DNA from: Ectopseudomonas khazarica
GTDB taxonomy: Bacteria > Pseudomonadota > Gammaproteobacteria > Pseudomonadales > Pseudomonadaceae
Assembly (NCBI RefSeq): GCF_004521985.1
Contig: NZ_SBHZ01000003.1
Span: 1-64,000 of the forward strand
DNA: 64,000 nucleotides
Reading direction: 5' to 3'
The position numbers and the translations under genes were made by a program. The notes beneath the pieces are model-generated. The model had not been told where the DNA came from. It saw only the letters and a list, made by a program, of their open reading frames with translations, and searched no databases. Below, piece after piece: positions 8,239-20,915 of this stretch; within the stretch, counting starts at the first letter, position 1; the number at the start of each line of letters is the position of its first letter.

Positions 8239-9978
8239 TCAGCGCGCCGCGAGGAACTGGCCGTAGCCCCGCGCGTGGCCCAGCTCGGTGGCGATGCGTT
8301 CGTCGTCCACGGCCAGGCGGCCATTGATCAGCACATGGCTGACGCAGCCGGGATTGCGGCAGACCATGCGCGGGATGCCGAAGCCCTGCATCTCGTCCCA
8401 GTTCTCCTGCTCCAGGTTCTGCCGCAGGCCCTCGGGGTCGAGCAGCACCAGGTCGGCGCGGTCACCCAGACGGATGTAGCCGGCGTCGATACCGAGCCAG
8501 TCGGCCTGTTCGCCGGTCAGGCGATGGACCGCCTGTTCCAGGCTCATCACCGGCTGGCCCTCGTCATGGCTGTCCTTGACCAGCTTGAGAAAACGCAGCG
8601 GCAGGTTGTAGAAGGCCATGTTGCGAATGTGCGCCCCGGCGTCGGAGAAGGTGATCAGGGTGTTGGGGTTGCGCACCATCTCGCGCAGCTTGTCGCGGCG
8701 GTGATTGCCGATCACGGTGAACCAGCGCAGCTGGCGGCCGTGCTGCACCACCATGTCGAGAAACAGGTCGACGACATGCAGGCCGCGTTCGCGGGCCACG
8801 TCGGCGAAGTTCCTGCCCACCAGCGAGGTGTCCGGGCAGCCGAGGATCACCGCGTCGCCGAAGTCGCGCTGCCAGACCCGTGGCGACAGTTTGTCGGCGT
8901 AGTACTTGCGGAAGGTGCGGCGGTACTGCTCGTCCTGCAGCAGCTTGTTGCGCTCCAGCTGGTCCTTGACGTCCAGGGCCATCTCGCCCGCGCCGAATTC
9001 CTCGAACAGCACGATATCCATGCCGTCGGCGTAGATGGCGAAGGGCGTGGGCAGCAGTTGCCAGCGGAAGTCGCCGCCCAGGCGATTGGTCAGCCAGGCG
9101 GAAACACGGGCAAGCAGCGCCAGGCTGCGGTTGCCCTTGAGGTCGAGCAGGGAAATCAGCGTGGTCTTCAGCGGCTTGCGCAACAGGCCGATGGCCTCGC
9201 CGAGGTACTGGGTGATCTGCAACGGATTGGCGGCGTTGGGCGCGCCCTGGTGCACCCGGCCGCGCTGGCGCAGCAGGCGGTTCAGGCGGCGTATCTCGCG
9301 CCAGCGTGCATAGGTGCTGGGCAGGCTTTTCGACCATTCGCGGTCGCCGTCGATCTTGTCCCATTTCAGACACATGGTGGACAGCCCGAGAAAGCCGCAA
9401 TCCAGCGCCTCTTCGAGTACGGCTTCCATGCGCTGCTGTTCCGCTGCGCTGGGTACGACCTGACGATCGGTGGCGCGGTGCAGGCCCATCACCGCCACGC
9501 GCAGGTCGCTGTGGCCAAGGAAACTGATCAGGTTCGGCCCCAGGGGGTGCTGGTCGATGAACTCGCGCCACTGCCGCGGGCCGCTCCAGGTCTTGCGTGT
9601 CTGCAGGATCGGCAGCACCTTCTCGCGCGGTACGGTTTCTACGCGGGTGAAGATGTCGGATGCATCCTCGGCCTGGCTGCAGACCATGCTCAGCGAGCAG
9701 CTACCGACCAGTACCGTGGTCACCCCGTGACGCACCGACTCCGACAGGCCGGGGGCGACGATCAGCTCGGCATCGTAATGGGTGTGGGTGTCGAGGAAGC
9801 CGGGGGTGATCCACTTGCCACGGGCGTCGATGACGCGCTCGGCCAGGTGCTCGTCCAGCGGCTCGGCGCTGATCAGGGCGACCCGACCATCCTTGATGGC
9901 CAGGCTGCGGATGGAGGAGGGGGCTGCGCTACCGTCGAAGTAGCGGCCGCTTTGCACAATCAGGTCGTACTGAGCCAC
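8239..9978 (-). CDS. Amidohydrolase, N-acyl-D-amino-acid deacylase family
   Basis: 579-residue metal-dependent hydrolase of the amidohydrolase_3/D-aminoacylase group. The metal-binding FLDTHTHYDAE motif (H65, H67) lies in the N-terminal part and FSDAGAHIRNMAFYNLP near residue 455 supplies the catalytic Asp and a metal-site His. The composite beta domain closes with LGDRADLVLLDPEGL. The family hydrolyses N-acyl-D-amino acids or related amides; the true substrate here is unknown. The start codon is GTG (CCGTGGCTC around 9978) preceded by AGGTG. It is divergent from an AraC-type regulator beginning at 10095, which is the likely regulator by position. The 116-base space between them would hold both promoters. 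Confidence 0.85.
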   Translation of the reverse strand: MAQYDLIVQSGRYFDGSAAPSSIRSLAIKDGRVALISAEPLDEHLAERVIDARGKWITPGFLDTHTHYDAELIVAPGLSESVRHGVTTVLVGSCSLSMVCSQAEDASDIFTRVETVPREKVLPILQTRKTWSGPRQWREFIDQHPLGPNLISFLGHSDLRVAVMGLHRATDRQVVPSAAEQQRMEAVLEEALDCGFLGLSTMCLKWDKIDGDREWSKSLPSTYARWREIRRLNRLLRQRGRVHQGAPNAANPLQITQYLGEAIGLLRKPLKTTLISLLDLKGNRSLALLARVSAWLTNRLGGDFRWQLLPTPFAIYADGMDIVLFEEFGAGEMALDVKDQLERNKLLQDEQYRRTFRKYYADKLSPRVWQRDFGDAVILGCPDTSLVGRNFADVARERGLHVVDLFLDMVVQHGRQLRWFTVIGNHRRDKLREMVRNPNTLITFSDAGAHIRNMAFYNLPLRFLKLVKDSHDEGQPVMSLEQAVHRLTGEQADWLGIDAGYIRLGDRADLVLLDPEGLRQNLEQENWDEMQGFGIPRMVCRNPGCVSHVLINGRLAVDDERIATELGHARGYGQFLAAR

Positions 9979-10094
9979 GGATCACCTCGGATTTTTGTTG
10001 TTGTGGGGTGAGACTAAGCCGCTGGCGAGCGTGCGACTTGTCATGACACGACAAACACCGCATCTTCGTCGGGCAAGCCCTTCACGGAGTGGCC

Positions 10095-11171
10095 ATGAGC
10101 ATTCGCTACGAGGTACGCAGCGCCGCATTGACCGGATTGCCGGCCGAGGTGACGGCACTGGGCGGCAACCTGGATGACCTGCTGGCGGCGGTTGGGCTGA
10201 ACCGCACGGCGCTGGCCGACGGCGACCGGCTGATCCGTATCGAGCAGGTGATCCGCCTGCTCTGCGAAGCGGCGCGGCAGCTCGCCTGTCCCGACCTCGG
10301 CCTGCGCGTGGCTGGCCACCAGGGGCTGCAGATGCTCGGGCCACTCGGTCGCCTGCTGGCGCGTGAGGCCGACCTGCACGGTGCCTTTTCTGCTGCGCAG
10401 CGCTACCTGGCCTTGCACAACAAGGCCGAGCACTGGCGCCTGTCGGCCATCGGCGACCAGGTTGAGGTGCGCCGTATCGAACATTTCTTCGCCGAGGAGG
10501 GCGGTCAGCAGTACCGGGAAATGGCCATCGCCGCCTGTGCCCGCATGGTGCGCGCCATGGGCGGGGCCAACCTGCATCCGTTGCGGATCGCGTTCAGCCA
10601 CAGCCCCGTCGCGTCGCTCGCCTGCTACCGGCGGCACCTGGGCTGCGAGGTGCTGTTCGACCAGGAGCACGACTGCCTGATCTACGCCGCCAGCGTGCTG
10701 CAGCGTCCGGTGCTGGCCATGGCCAGGCGCGATGAGCATCTCGACGACTACCTGCGTACGCTGCTCGACGGCCTGCAGGACAGCCTCGAACTGCAGGTGC
10801 GCAGCCTGATCACGCAAACCCTCGGCATGCGTCAGCATTCGCTCGGCCACATCGCGCAGCTGTTATGCCTGCATCCACGCACTTTGCAGCGCCGGCTGCA
10901 GGCGGAGGGGTTGCACTTCAAGCAGCTGGTGCACCGGGTGAAGATGGATACCGCGAGCTGGCACGTACAGGCATCGAACATGCCCCTGACCCTGCTCGCC
11001 GACGTACTCGGCTATGCCGATCTGGCTGCCTTCTCCAAGGCCTTTCGCAACGAGTTCGGGCAGTCGCCGTCGACCTGGCGCCAGCTGCATGGCAACCTGC
11101 CGGACCTCAGTGCGGCGCCGCCGCGACCACCTCGAAGCGCAGCACGCCGATCATCTGCCCGGCCTCGGTGA
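10095..11171 (+). CDS. AraC-family transcriptional regulator with Arabinose_bd-type sensor domain
   Basis: 358-residue regulator. The N-terminal ~200 residues match the Arabinose_bd-type (PF12625-like) ligand domain of OruR/ArgR-like AraC proteins. The C-terminal helix-turn-helix pair spans about 250-335, with SLGHIAQLLCLHPRTLQRRLQAEG and LADVLGYADLAAFSKAFRNEFGQSPSTWR, which is the classic AraC signature. Start set at ATG 10095 with CGGAG 6 bases before; a GTG two codons upstream is possible. It is divergent from the amidohydrolase, its probable target. The last 21 codons run past the usual AraC end (WRQLHGNL) as a low-complexity PPRPPRSAARRSSARPR tail and overlap the convergent membrane-protein gene by 65 bases. 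Confidence 0.9.
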   Translation: MSIRYEVRSAALTGLPAEVTALGGNLDDLLAAVGLNRTALADGDRLIRIEQVIRLLCEAARQLACPDLGLRVAGHQGLQMLGPLGRLLAREADLHGAFSAAQRYLALHNKAEHWRLSAIGDQVEVRRIEHFFAEEGGQQYREMAIAACARMVRAMGGANLHPLRIAFSHSPVASLACYRRHLGCEVLFDQEHDCLIYAASVLQRPVLAMARRDEHLDDYLRTLLDGLQDSLELQVRSLITQTLGMRQHSLGHIAQLLCLHPRTLQRRLQAEGLHFKQLVHRVKMDTASWHVQASNMPLTLLADVLGYADLAAFSKAFRNEFGQSPSTWRQLHGNLPDLSAAPPRPPRSAARRSSARPR

Positions 11172-12132
11172 CGACCCGCACCTGCCAGCGACCTTCGGGC
11201 GCGCCGGGGAAGTTGAGCTTGTGCGTCCAGGCGCGATAACCCTCCTTGCGGCCGCCGTGGATATCCAGGGCGATGCGCTCGACTTCGCGGCCATCGTGCT
11301 GCCAGACGTGATAGATGCGTTCGTTCAGTCCGCGAGGCGCGTTGATCGAGGTGTAGGCATAGATGCCGTTGGCGCGCAGCTGCTCGGCGGTGATGCGTTG
11401 CAGGCTCTCGCCCGGGGTGCGCTGCGTGCCGTCGAAACGGTCGCTGATCGCCACTTCGGTCAGCCACAGGGTGGCGGGCGGCACCCACACCCGCGCCATC
11501 CAGCCCGCGCCGGCCATCACCAGCGGCAGCGCGGCCAGCAGGACGATGCGCCGCCAGCCGGCGAAACCGATCAGCCCCGGCAGGCTGGGCAGTGCCAGCA
11601 CCGTGGCGACCAGCAGGGCGATGCGGTAGCTCTCCGGCGTGCTGAGGTGAAAGATGATCGGCAGCGCCGTGAGCATGACCGCGAACAGCGCCAGGCTGTG
11701 CAACATCAGCAGCAGCCAGCGCTGTGGCGCCAGCCAGCGGTAGTAGATGGGGTCGGTGATCGACGCCAGCGCCGCGACGCCGAGCAGGCCGCTGAACAGC
11801 AGTTGCCCGCTGTTCCAGGTGGTGGTGATGAAGAAGAACGGCAGGACGAAGAACAGGCTCTCCTGGTGGATCATCTGCGTCGCGTAGCGCAGCAGCGGCA
11901 GGGGCAGCTCGAAGCCGAAACGCCGGGCGATGCGTTCACGCAGCAGGCTCTCCATCATCAGCCACAACCAACTGACCAGCAGCACGACACCGAGGACCTT
12001 GGCCAGATGGGCCTGGCGGTCGACCAGCACGAAGCTGGCCACGCCGGAGCAGAAACCGAACAGGGCGACGAGGCCGGGATAACGCTGGATCCAGGCAATC
12101 AGCGTGGGCACGCGATCGAGCAGGGCTTTCAT
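11107..12132 (-). CDS. DUF5924/DUF2914 membrane protein
   Basis: 341-residue protein of unknown function. The first ~240 residues hold about seven hydrophobic segments (for example LVALFGFCSGVASFVLV, VLGVVLLVSWLWLMM, LFFVLPFFFIT, IVLLAALPLVMAGAGW). The C-terminal ~100 residues form the soluble DUF2914 module, seen as LNERIYHVWQHDGREVERIALDIHGGRKEGYRAWTHK and ending WQVRVVTEAGQMIGVLRFEV, a predicted periplasmic beta-sandwich. It converges on the AraC regulator and overlaps its 3' end. No partner gene suggests a pathway. Start is the ATG read from 12132. Confidence 0.8.
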   Translation of the reverse strand: MKALLDRVPTLIAWIQRYPGLVALFGFCSGVASFVLVDRQAHLAKVLGVVLLVSWLWLMMESLLRERIARRFGFELPLPLLRYATQMIHQESLFFVLPFFFITTTWNSGQLLFSGLLGVAALASITDPIYYRWLAPQRWLLLMLHSLALFAVMLTALPIIFHLSTPESYRIALLVATVLALPSLPGLIGFAGWRRIVLLAALPLVMAGAGWMARVWVPPATLWLTEVAISDRFDGTQRTPGESLQRITAEQLRANGIYAYTSINAPRGLNERIYHVWQHDGREVERIALDIHGGRKEGYRAWTHKLNFPGAPEGRWQVRVVTEAGQMIGVLRFEVVAAAPH

Positions 12133-12271
12133 GGGAGCGACGCGCTACTGTGATGGGCGGGCATCCTAGGTAGTGCGGGCCCCGGGTGCAAGCGAATCGT
12201 CGGCGCTGCTGGCGATCAGGCGCGGCTTGCGGCACTATTGCGCCCCCGTTTCACCACCGAGTCCGATCACG

Positions 12272-12571
12272 ATGAAATTCATCCATCAACGCGAGCAACT
12301 GGAAGAGGGCGATCTGGTGGTCATCCAGTGTTCGCAACCCTGCAACATTCGCCTGATGAACGACGCCAACTTCCGCGCCTTCAAGAACCGTGGCCGGCAT
12401 AGCTATCACGGCGGCGCCTTCATCAAGTTTCCGGCGAAGATCAGCGTGCCTTCCAGCGGCTTCTGGAACATCACCATCGACACCGTGAGCCGCAAGGCCG
12501 TCAGCGTGACGCGCAAGCCACAGCTCGAATACAGCATCACCATCAAGCGCCAGCGCCGCGAAGGCGTTTAA
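12272..12571 (+). CDS. DUF1883 domain protein
   Basis: 99-residue cytosolic protein matching the DUF1883 family (MKFIHQREQLEEGDLVVIQCSQPCNIRLMNDANFRAFKNR at the N-terminus, GGAFIKFPAKISVPSSGFWNITID in the middle). In other bacteria DUF1883 is found alone, as here, or fused to TIR or other signalling domains; the function is unknown. The short beta-rich fold may bind a small polar ligand, but that is speculation. The start is the ATG at 12272; the frame is open upstream to 12173 without a ribosome-binding site. It is flanked by a weak hairpin and has no evident operon partner. Confidence 0.8.
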   Translation: MKFIHQREQLEEGDLVVIQCSQPCNIRLMNDANFRAFKNRGRHSYHGGAFIKFPAKISVPSSGFWNITIDTVSRKAVSVTRKPQLEYSITIKRQRREGV

Positions 12572-12736
12572 GCCCTGAGCCCTGGCAAACAGGGCCAGCC
12601 CTCGCTTCCTGAGCGCACCGTGTTCAGCCCGCTCGCCCTGCTGCCCATTGCGGAAAATCAGGTAGCCGGCCGGATTATCGAAGGTAGAACAACTCACCGT
12701 CGATCGACAGGGCACGCTGTGTCGTGGCTACAAACA

Positions 12737-12763
12737 TGAAAAGAGCCCTGAATGGCGGGCTCT
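12737..12763 (-). terminator. Rho-independent terminator of the lipoprotein gene
   Basis: Read leftward, GAGCCC (12762-12757) and GGGCTC (12748-12743) form a stem with an eight-base loop, followed by TTTT (12742-12739). It lies 58 bases past the stop of the lipoprotein gene that ends at 12821. Confidence 0.75.
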
Positions 12764-12820
12764 ATCATCTCGTTTGCCTCACTGGACAACCGCTGTGACA
12801 GCGGTCGGCCTGCATGACAA

Positions 12821-13330
12821 TCAGCGAGCCAGGTAGTCGAGCACCTGTTGATTCTGGTAGAGCGCCACAACGCCATCGGCGATCGAGCCGCTGAGGTCCT
12901 GTTGCGCACTGGCTCCGGTGGCATGGTTGACGGTGATGTCGAAGCGCTGCCCGTCACCCAGGCTGACGGTGAAGGTCATGGTGCCTTTCCAGTAGAAGAA
13001 GATGTAACGGCTTTCCAGGTGAGTGACCTTCAAGTCGATCGTCTTGTTGCTTCCAGCACTCACCTTGCCATGGCGCGCCAACTCGAATCGGGCTTGAGTG
13101 ACCATTGTCTTGGTGACTTCGTGATAGTTCGACTGCAGGCGAATACCGCTTTGCGAATGGAGTATCACGGGCTCGGTGGCAGGTTGAGCGTTCTCGATGG
13201 TCACCGTTCCGCTCGTGGGAAAGTCGGCTATCTTGGAAGGCGCCAGCTCGAACACGGGTGGGTCGAACGCGATGGTGCCGCAGCCGGTCAGCAGGGTGAA
13301 CAGAAGGAGGGCGGAGAGTCGGTAGTACAT
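12821..13330 (-). CDS. Putative lipoprotein, unknown function
   Basis: 169 residues with a lipoprotein signal peptide: MYYRLSALLLFTLLTGC, lipidated cysteine at residue 17 (LLTGC). The mature part is beta-rich, with KTIDLKVTHLESRYIFFYWKGTMTFTVSLGDGQ resembling the YajG/DUF4136-like class of small outer-membrane lipoproteins, but no family can be assigned with confidence. It lies 69 bases downstream of metH on the same strand, separated from it by a hairpin, and has its own terminator, so it is probably expressed separately at least in part. Confidence 0.75.
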   Translation of the reverse strand: MYYRLSALLLFTLLTGCGTIAFDPPVFELAPSKIADFPTSGTVTIENAQPATEPVILHSQSGIRLQSNYHEVTKTMVTQARFELARHGKVSAGSNKTIDLKVTHLESRYIFFYWKGTMTFTVSLGDGQRFDITVNHATGASAQQDLSGSIADGVVALYQNQQVLDYLAR

Positions 13331-13347
13331 GAATACGTCCTTGCAGG

Positions 13348-13377
13348 GAAAGGCCCGGCGGCTATCGCCGCACGGGC
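13348..13377 (-). terminator. Probable terminator of metH
   Basis: Read leftward, GCCCG-t-GCGGC (13377 to 13367) pairs with GCCGC-CGGGC (13362 to 13353) around a GATA loop, with one bulged base, followed by a short TTT run. It lies just past the metH stop codon at 13399 and before the lipoprotein start, so it likely attenuates read-through. Confidence 0.5.
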
Positions 13378-13398
13378 TCGGGAGGTTCAGGTGTCAGC

Positions 13399-17109
<3,711 letters not shown>

Positions 17110-17261
17110 GGGTAACTACCTGAGCAAAGCGGAAACAAAGGTGCGCGATGATAGCAAAGCTGCAGGGTTCTGGAGCGCCGGCGCCATGTCCATGAATTTC
17201 ATTCATGTTGCCGGTGGCGAGCTGTCGTTAGAATCGCGTCACCGCCATCAAGGATGCTGTC

Positions 17262-19541
17262 ATGCTCAAGCCCGCTGTTCTGTTGTTCCTGTCACTTGCA
17301 GCCGGCGGCCTGGCCCGCGCTGAGCCGATCTCCTACAGCGATGACGTCGAGCCGATTCTCACCCACAAATGCGTGGCCTGCCATACCTGCTACGACGCCC
17401 CCTGCCAGCTCAACCTCGGCAGTGGCGAGGGCATCCTGCGCGGTGCCAGCAAGCAACTGGTGTACGACGGCACGCGTACCAAGGCGCAGGCGACCACGCG
17501 GCTGTACCTGGATGCCCAGGGCGAGGAAGCCTGGCGCAAGCGTGACTTCCACTCGGTGCTCGATGCGCAGAACGGTCAGGCGGCGCTGATCATACGCATG
17601 CTCGAACTCGGTCGCAGCCAGCCGCTGGAGCCCAATGCCAAGCTGCCTGACAACCTGGATATCGCCATCACGCGCAGCAACACCTGCCCGACACCGGGCG
17701 AGTTCGCGGACTACGCACAGAAGAATCCTCACGGCGGCATGCCATTCGCGGTGACCGGGCTGGAAGACGCCGAGTACGCGACGCTGGAGCAGTGGCTGGA
17801 GCAGGGCGCGCAGGTTTCCGAGCGGGCCGTGCAGCCCAGGGCCGAGGAGCTGCGTCAGGTCGAGACCTGGGAGGCGTTCCTGAACGCACCGGGCGCCCGG
17901 CAGAACCTGGTCTCGCGCTGGTTGTACGAGCACCTGTTCCTGGCCCATCTGCACTTCGACGGCGGCGAGCCGGGGCATTTCTTCCAGATGGTGCGCTCGC
18001 GAACGCCCAGTGGTCAGGCCATCGACCCGATCGCCACGCGGCGCCCCAATGACGATCCCGGTACCGAGTTCTACTACCGCCTGTGGCCGATCCAGGGCGT
18101 GATCGTGCACAAGACCCACATCACCTATCCGCTGGGCGAGGAGAAGCTGGCGCGGGTCAAGGCGCTGTTCTTCGCTGACGACTGGACGCTCGACGCAGTG
18201 CCCGGCTATGGCGCGCAGCGGCGTGCCAATCCCTTCGAGACCTTCGCCGCGATTCCGGCACGGGCGCGCTATCAGTTCATGCTGGATAACGCCGAGTATT
18301 TCGTGCGCACCTTCATCCGTGGCCCGGTGTGCCGTGGGCAGATCGCCACCGACGTGATTCGCGACAACTTCTGGGCGCTGTTCCAGGACCCCGAGCATGA
18401 TCTTTATGTCACCGATGCCGAGTACCGGCGCGAGGCCACGCCACTGCTGGCGATGCCGGGCCAGTTCGACGACATCGGCGATCTGCTCGGGCTGTGGCGC
18501 AACTACCGCGACAAGCGCAACGAGTACGAAGACCTGCGCCAGGACGCCTACGCCGATGCGCCGCCAGCGGACTGGGCGCACATCTGGAGCGGCAATGACA
18601 ATGCACTGCTGTCGATCTTCCGTCAGCATGACAGCGCTTCGGTCCGCAAAGGCCTGCTCGGCGAAATTCCACAGACCCTCTGGTGGATGGACTACCCGCT
18701 GCTGGAACGCACCTATTACCAGCTGGTGGTCAATTTCGACGTGTTCGGCAATGTCTCGCACCAGGCGCAGACACGCCTGTACTTCGACCTGATTCGCAAT
18801 GGCGCTGAGGTGAACTTCCTGCGCCTGCTGCCGGCGGATTCACGCGAGGACTACCTGGACGACTGGTACCAGAACAGCGGCAAGCTGAAGATGCTGCTGG
18901 ACTACACCACGGTCGATCACCGCAGCCCGAGTGCGCTGAACCTGGCCGGGCGGGACCCCAAGCAGCAGTTCGCCGAACAGCTGCTGGCGCGTTACGCCAC
19001 GCTCAATGCGCGGCCCGACCCGATCAATCGCTGCAAGGGCGCGCGCTGCTACCGCGAAGGCCTGTCGAAAGATCTGCAGCACGTCGAGCAGACGCTGGCG
19101 CGCCTGACCAGTCGCCCGGCGGGTGGTTTGAAGGTCATCGACCAGCTGCCCGAGGCGACGATGCTGCGCGTGGAGCTCGACGATGGCTCGCGCGAGATCT
19201 ACAGCGTGCTGCGCAATCGCGCGCACAGCAACGTGGCCTTCATGCTGGGCGAGGAGCTGCGTTATCAGCCGCGCCTGGACACCCTGACCATCTACCCGGA
19301 GGTGCTGAGCAGCTACCCGAACTTCCTGTTCAGGCTGCCAGCCAGCGAGATCGATGAGTTCGTCAGGCAGATGGAGAGCGTGGCCGACCAGGCGTCGTTC
19401 GGCCGCATCGTCGAGCGCTGGGGCATACGCCGCAGTCACCCCGAGTTCTGGCGCTACTTCCATGACCTGAGCGAGCACATCCGTGCAACCCAGCCCCTGG
19501 AGGCGGGGGTGCTCGACATGAATCGCTACGAGAACCTCTGA
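17262..19541 (+). CDS. cti: Fatty acid cis/trans isomerase (periplasmic c-type haem protein)
   Basis: 759-residue Cti. It converts cis-unsaturated acyl chains of membrane phospholipids to trans, a rapid response of Pseudomonas and Vibrio to solvents, heat and membrane-active compounds. A signal peptide is cleaved after residue 20 (GGLARA-EPISYS) and a cytochrome c-type haem site C37-x2-C40-H41 (CVACH) lies close behind, both hallmarks of the enzyme. The long remaining part contains the family segments YRLWPIQGVIVHKTHITYPLG and PNFLFRLPASEIDEFV. The gene is monocistronic, divergent from metH. Isomerase activity is known to be constitutively present and regulated by substrate access, so the lack of an obvious operator is unsurprising. 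Confidence 0.95.
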   Translation: MLKPAVLLFLSLAAGGLARAEPISYSDDVEPILTHKCVACHTCYDAPCQLNLGSGEGILRGASKQLVYDGTRTKAQATTRLYLDAQGEEAWRKRDFHSVLDAQNGQAALIIRMLELGRSQPLEPNAKLPDNLDIAITRSNTCPTPGEFADYAQKNPHGGMPFAVTGLEDAEYATLEQWLEQGAQVSERAVQPRAEELRQVETWEAFLNAPGARQNLVSRWLYEHLFLAHLHFDGGEPGHFFQMVRSRTPSGQAIDPIATRRPNDDPGTEFYYRLWPIQGVIVHKTHITYPLGEEKLARVKALFFADDWTLDAVPGYGAQRRANPFETFAAIPARARYQFMLDNAEYFVRTFIRGPVCRGQIATDVIRDNFWALFQDPEHDLYVTDAEYRREATPLLAMPGQFDDIGDLLGLWRNYRDKRNEYEDLRQDAYADAPPADWAHIWSGNDNALLSIFRQHDSASVRKGLLGEIPQTLWWMDYPLLERTYYQLVVNFDVFGNVSHQAQTRLYFDLIRNGAEVNFLRLLPADSREDYLDDWYQNSGKLKMLLDYTTVDHRSPSALNLAGRDPKQQFAEQLLARYATLNARPDPINRCKGARCYREGLSKDLQHVEQTLARLTSRPAGGLKVIDQLPEATMLRVELDDGSREIYSVLRNRAHSNVAFMLGEELRYQPRLDTLTIYPEVLSSYPNFLFRLPASEIDEFVRQMESVADQASFGRIVERWGIRRSHPEFWRYFHDLSEHIRATQPLEAGVLDMNRYENL

Positions 19542-19600
19542 CGCCCTGCCGACCTCTAGCCGCTCGCTGGGATGCGGGCGGGCGAGGGGGGAGTCTCTAT

Positions 19601-19618
19601 CCTGAGTAAATTAGTAGG
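19601..19618. promoter_or_regulatory. IscR type-1-like box upstream of nfuA
   Basis: CCTGAGTAAATTAGTAGG resembles the core of the IscR type 1 consensus (YYGACTRWWWYAGTCRR), differing at one base in each half. It lies 58 bases before the nfuA start and adjoins TATATT at 19621, a possible -10 hexamer. P. aeruginosa nfuA is reported to be repressed by IscR, which fits. No binding data; assignment is by eye. Confidence 0.55.
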
Positions 19619-19675
19619 ACTATATTCAGGGCGTCAGTTGGCGTACACTTCGCTTCATGACCGTGAGGAGTTGCC

Positions 19676-20260
19676 ATGAGCACTATTACCATTACCGATG
19701 CCGCGCATGACTACCTGGCCGAGCTGCTGAGCAAGCAGGACACTCCGGGTATCGGCATTCGTATCTTCATCACCCAGCCGGGTACGCCTTACGCGGAAAC
19801 CTGCATTGCCTACTGCAAGCCGGGTGAGCAGAAGCCGGAAGACAACGCCGTTGGCCTGGCCAGTTTCACCGCCTGGATCGATGGCGTCAGTGAGCCGTTC
19901 CTGGAGGACGCGGTTGTGGATTATGCCACCGACCGCATGGGCGGCCAGCTGACCATCAAGGCGCCGAACGCCAAGGTGCCGATGGTCAATGAGGACAGCC
20001 CGCTCAACGAACGCATCAACTACTACCTGCAGACCGAGATCAACCCGGGGCTGGCCAGCCATGGCGGTCAGGTAAGCCTGGTCGACGTGGTCGACGAAGG
20101 CATTGCGGTGCTGCAGTTCGGTGGTGGTTGCCAGGGCTGTGGTCAGGCCGACTACACCCTCAAGGAAGGCATCGAGAAAACCTTGCTGGAACGCATTCCC
20201 GAACTCAAGGGCGTGCGCGACGTGACCGACCACAGCAATCGCGAGAACGCGTACTACTGA
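19676..20260 (+). CDS. nfuA: Fe-S biogenesis carrier NfuA
   Basis: 194-residue NfuA. N-terminal degenerate A-type carrier domain (residues 1 to ~95, [21 protein letters not shown]) is followed by the Nfu domain with the cluster-binding C152-x2-C155 (GGGCQGCGQ). The dimer holds a 4Fe-4S cluster and delivers it to apo-enzymes, especially under oxidative stress or iron limitation. The A-type part lacks the usual three cysteines, as in E. coli NfuA. GAGGAG lies ahead of the ATG. An IscR-like box lies upstream and a strong hairpin downstream, so it is a single-gene unit. Confidence 0.97.
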   Translation: MSTITITDAAHDYLAELLSKQDTPGIGIRIFITQPGTPYAETCIAYCKPGEQKPEDNAVGLASFTAWIDGVSEPFLEDAVVDYATDRMGGQLTIKAPNAKVPMVNEDSPLNERINYYLQTEINPGLASHGGQVSLVDVVDEGIAVLQFGGGCQGCGQADYTLKEGIEKTLLERIPELKGVRDVTDHSNRENAYY

Positions 20261-20275
20261 GTCCGCGTCAGGCGT

Positions 20276-20312
20276 GACGAAGGGGCGACCAGAGGTCGCC
20301 CCTTCGTCGTTT
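20276..20312. terminator. Terminator hairpin between nfuA and the DUF1272 gene
   Basis: A perfect 15-base inverted repeat, GACGAAGGGGCGACC (20276-20290) and GGTCGCCCCTTCGTC (20294-20308), with a three-base AGA loop, followed by GTTTC. It ends the rightward nfuA transcript and, by symmetry, may also end the leftward DUF1272 transcript that stops at 20312. Confidence 0.85.
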
Positions 20313-20539
20313 CAGGCCTTGTGAACGCGCTGGGTGGACGCGGGGAAGCGCTCGAGCTTCTCGGCGGGACGAATCGGTCGCCTGACCAGCTCGCCGCCGC
20401 AGTTGGGGCAACGCAGCGCCAGTGCCTGCTCGGCGCACGTGCGGCAGAAGGTGCATTCGAAGGAGCAGATCAGGGCGTCGACACTGGCGGCGGGTAGATC
20501 GCAGTCGCAGCGTTCGCAGTTGGGGCGCAGCTCAAGCAT
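20312..20539 (-). CDS. DUF1272 zinc-ribbon protein
   Basis: 75-residue protein of the DUF1272 family. MLELRPNCERCDCDLPAAS, CSFECTFCRTCAEQAL and CPNCGG supply nine cysteines in paired CxxC-like spacing, consistent with one or two zinc sites in a RING/zinc-ribbon-like fold. The function is unknown; DUF1272 proteins are often seen beside stress or metabolic genes without a fixed partner. Start is the ATG at 20539, with only a weak upstream purine stretch. It ends at the hairpin shared with nfuA. Confidence 0.85.
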   Translation of the reverse strand: MLELRPNCERCDCDLPAASVDALICSFECTFCRTCAEQALALRCPNCGGELVRRPIRPAEKLERFPASTQRVHKA

Positions 20540-20648
20540 GGCGATGGGCTCGGCAGAGGATCGATTCGTCCAGTCTGCAAGCGCCGGTGGCTGCGCGCAA
20601 GATGCTCAATCCAGGCAGGGGCGCCAGGGCGCCCCGAGCGCGGACGAC

Positions 20649-20915
20649 TTACTCCGGCATGCTCCACGGCGCCAGGTCGAAACCCTGGCTGCGCAGCTCG
20701 TCACGAGAGCGCTGCAGGGCATCTTCTAGCTGCTGCGGGTCGCTGTAGGTCGCGCTGGAAAGCTGGCGGCCAAGCAGGCGAGTGCTGGTGCGGTCGATGA
20801 CGCTGATGCTGACGACGCCGGTGCCATCCTGCGGAGCCCAGGCCACGCACTGGAACGGGCGGAAGGCACGATCGGCAATCAGCAGGGCTTCGTTGAAACG
20901 CAGCGGTGTGTTCAT
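20649..20915 (-). CDS. Small conserved hypothetical protein
   Basis: 88 residues, MNTPLRFNEALLIADRAFRPFQC at the N-terminus and a predicted alpha-beta pattern (GVVSISVIDRTSTRLLGRQL, then helical QQLEDALQRSRDELRSQG). No recognised family. The start at 20915 is preferred because GGAG precedes it, though by 11 bases; an upstream in-frame ATG at 21011 would add 32 residues without family-like character. It lies between DUF1272 and the catalase gene on the same strand, 110 bases upstream of the DUF1272 start; whether the two share a transcript is unclear. Confidence 0.6.
   Translation of the reverse strand: MNTPLRFNEALLIADRAFRPFQCVAWAPQDGTGVVSISVIDRTSTRLLGRQLSSATYSDPQQLEDALQRSRDELRSQGFDLAPWSMPE

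Noticed and set aside
17110-17261. A cobalamin riboswitch before metH
   Set aside because: No B12-box-like sequence was recognised in the 152-base gap, and it is short for the aptamer plus promoters in both directions.
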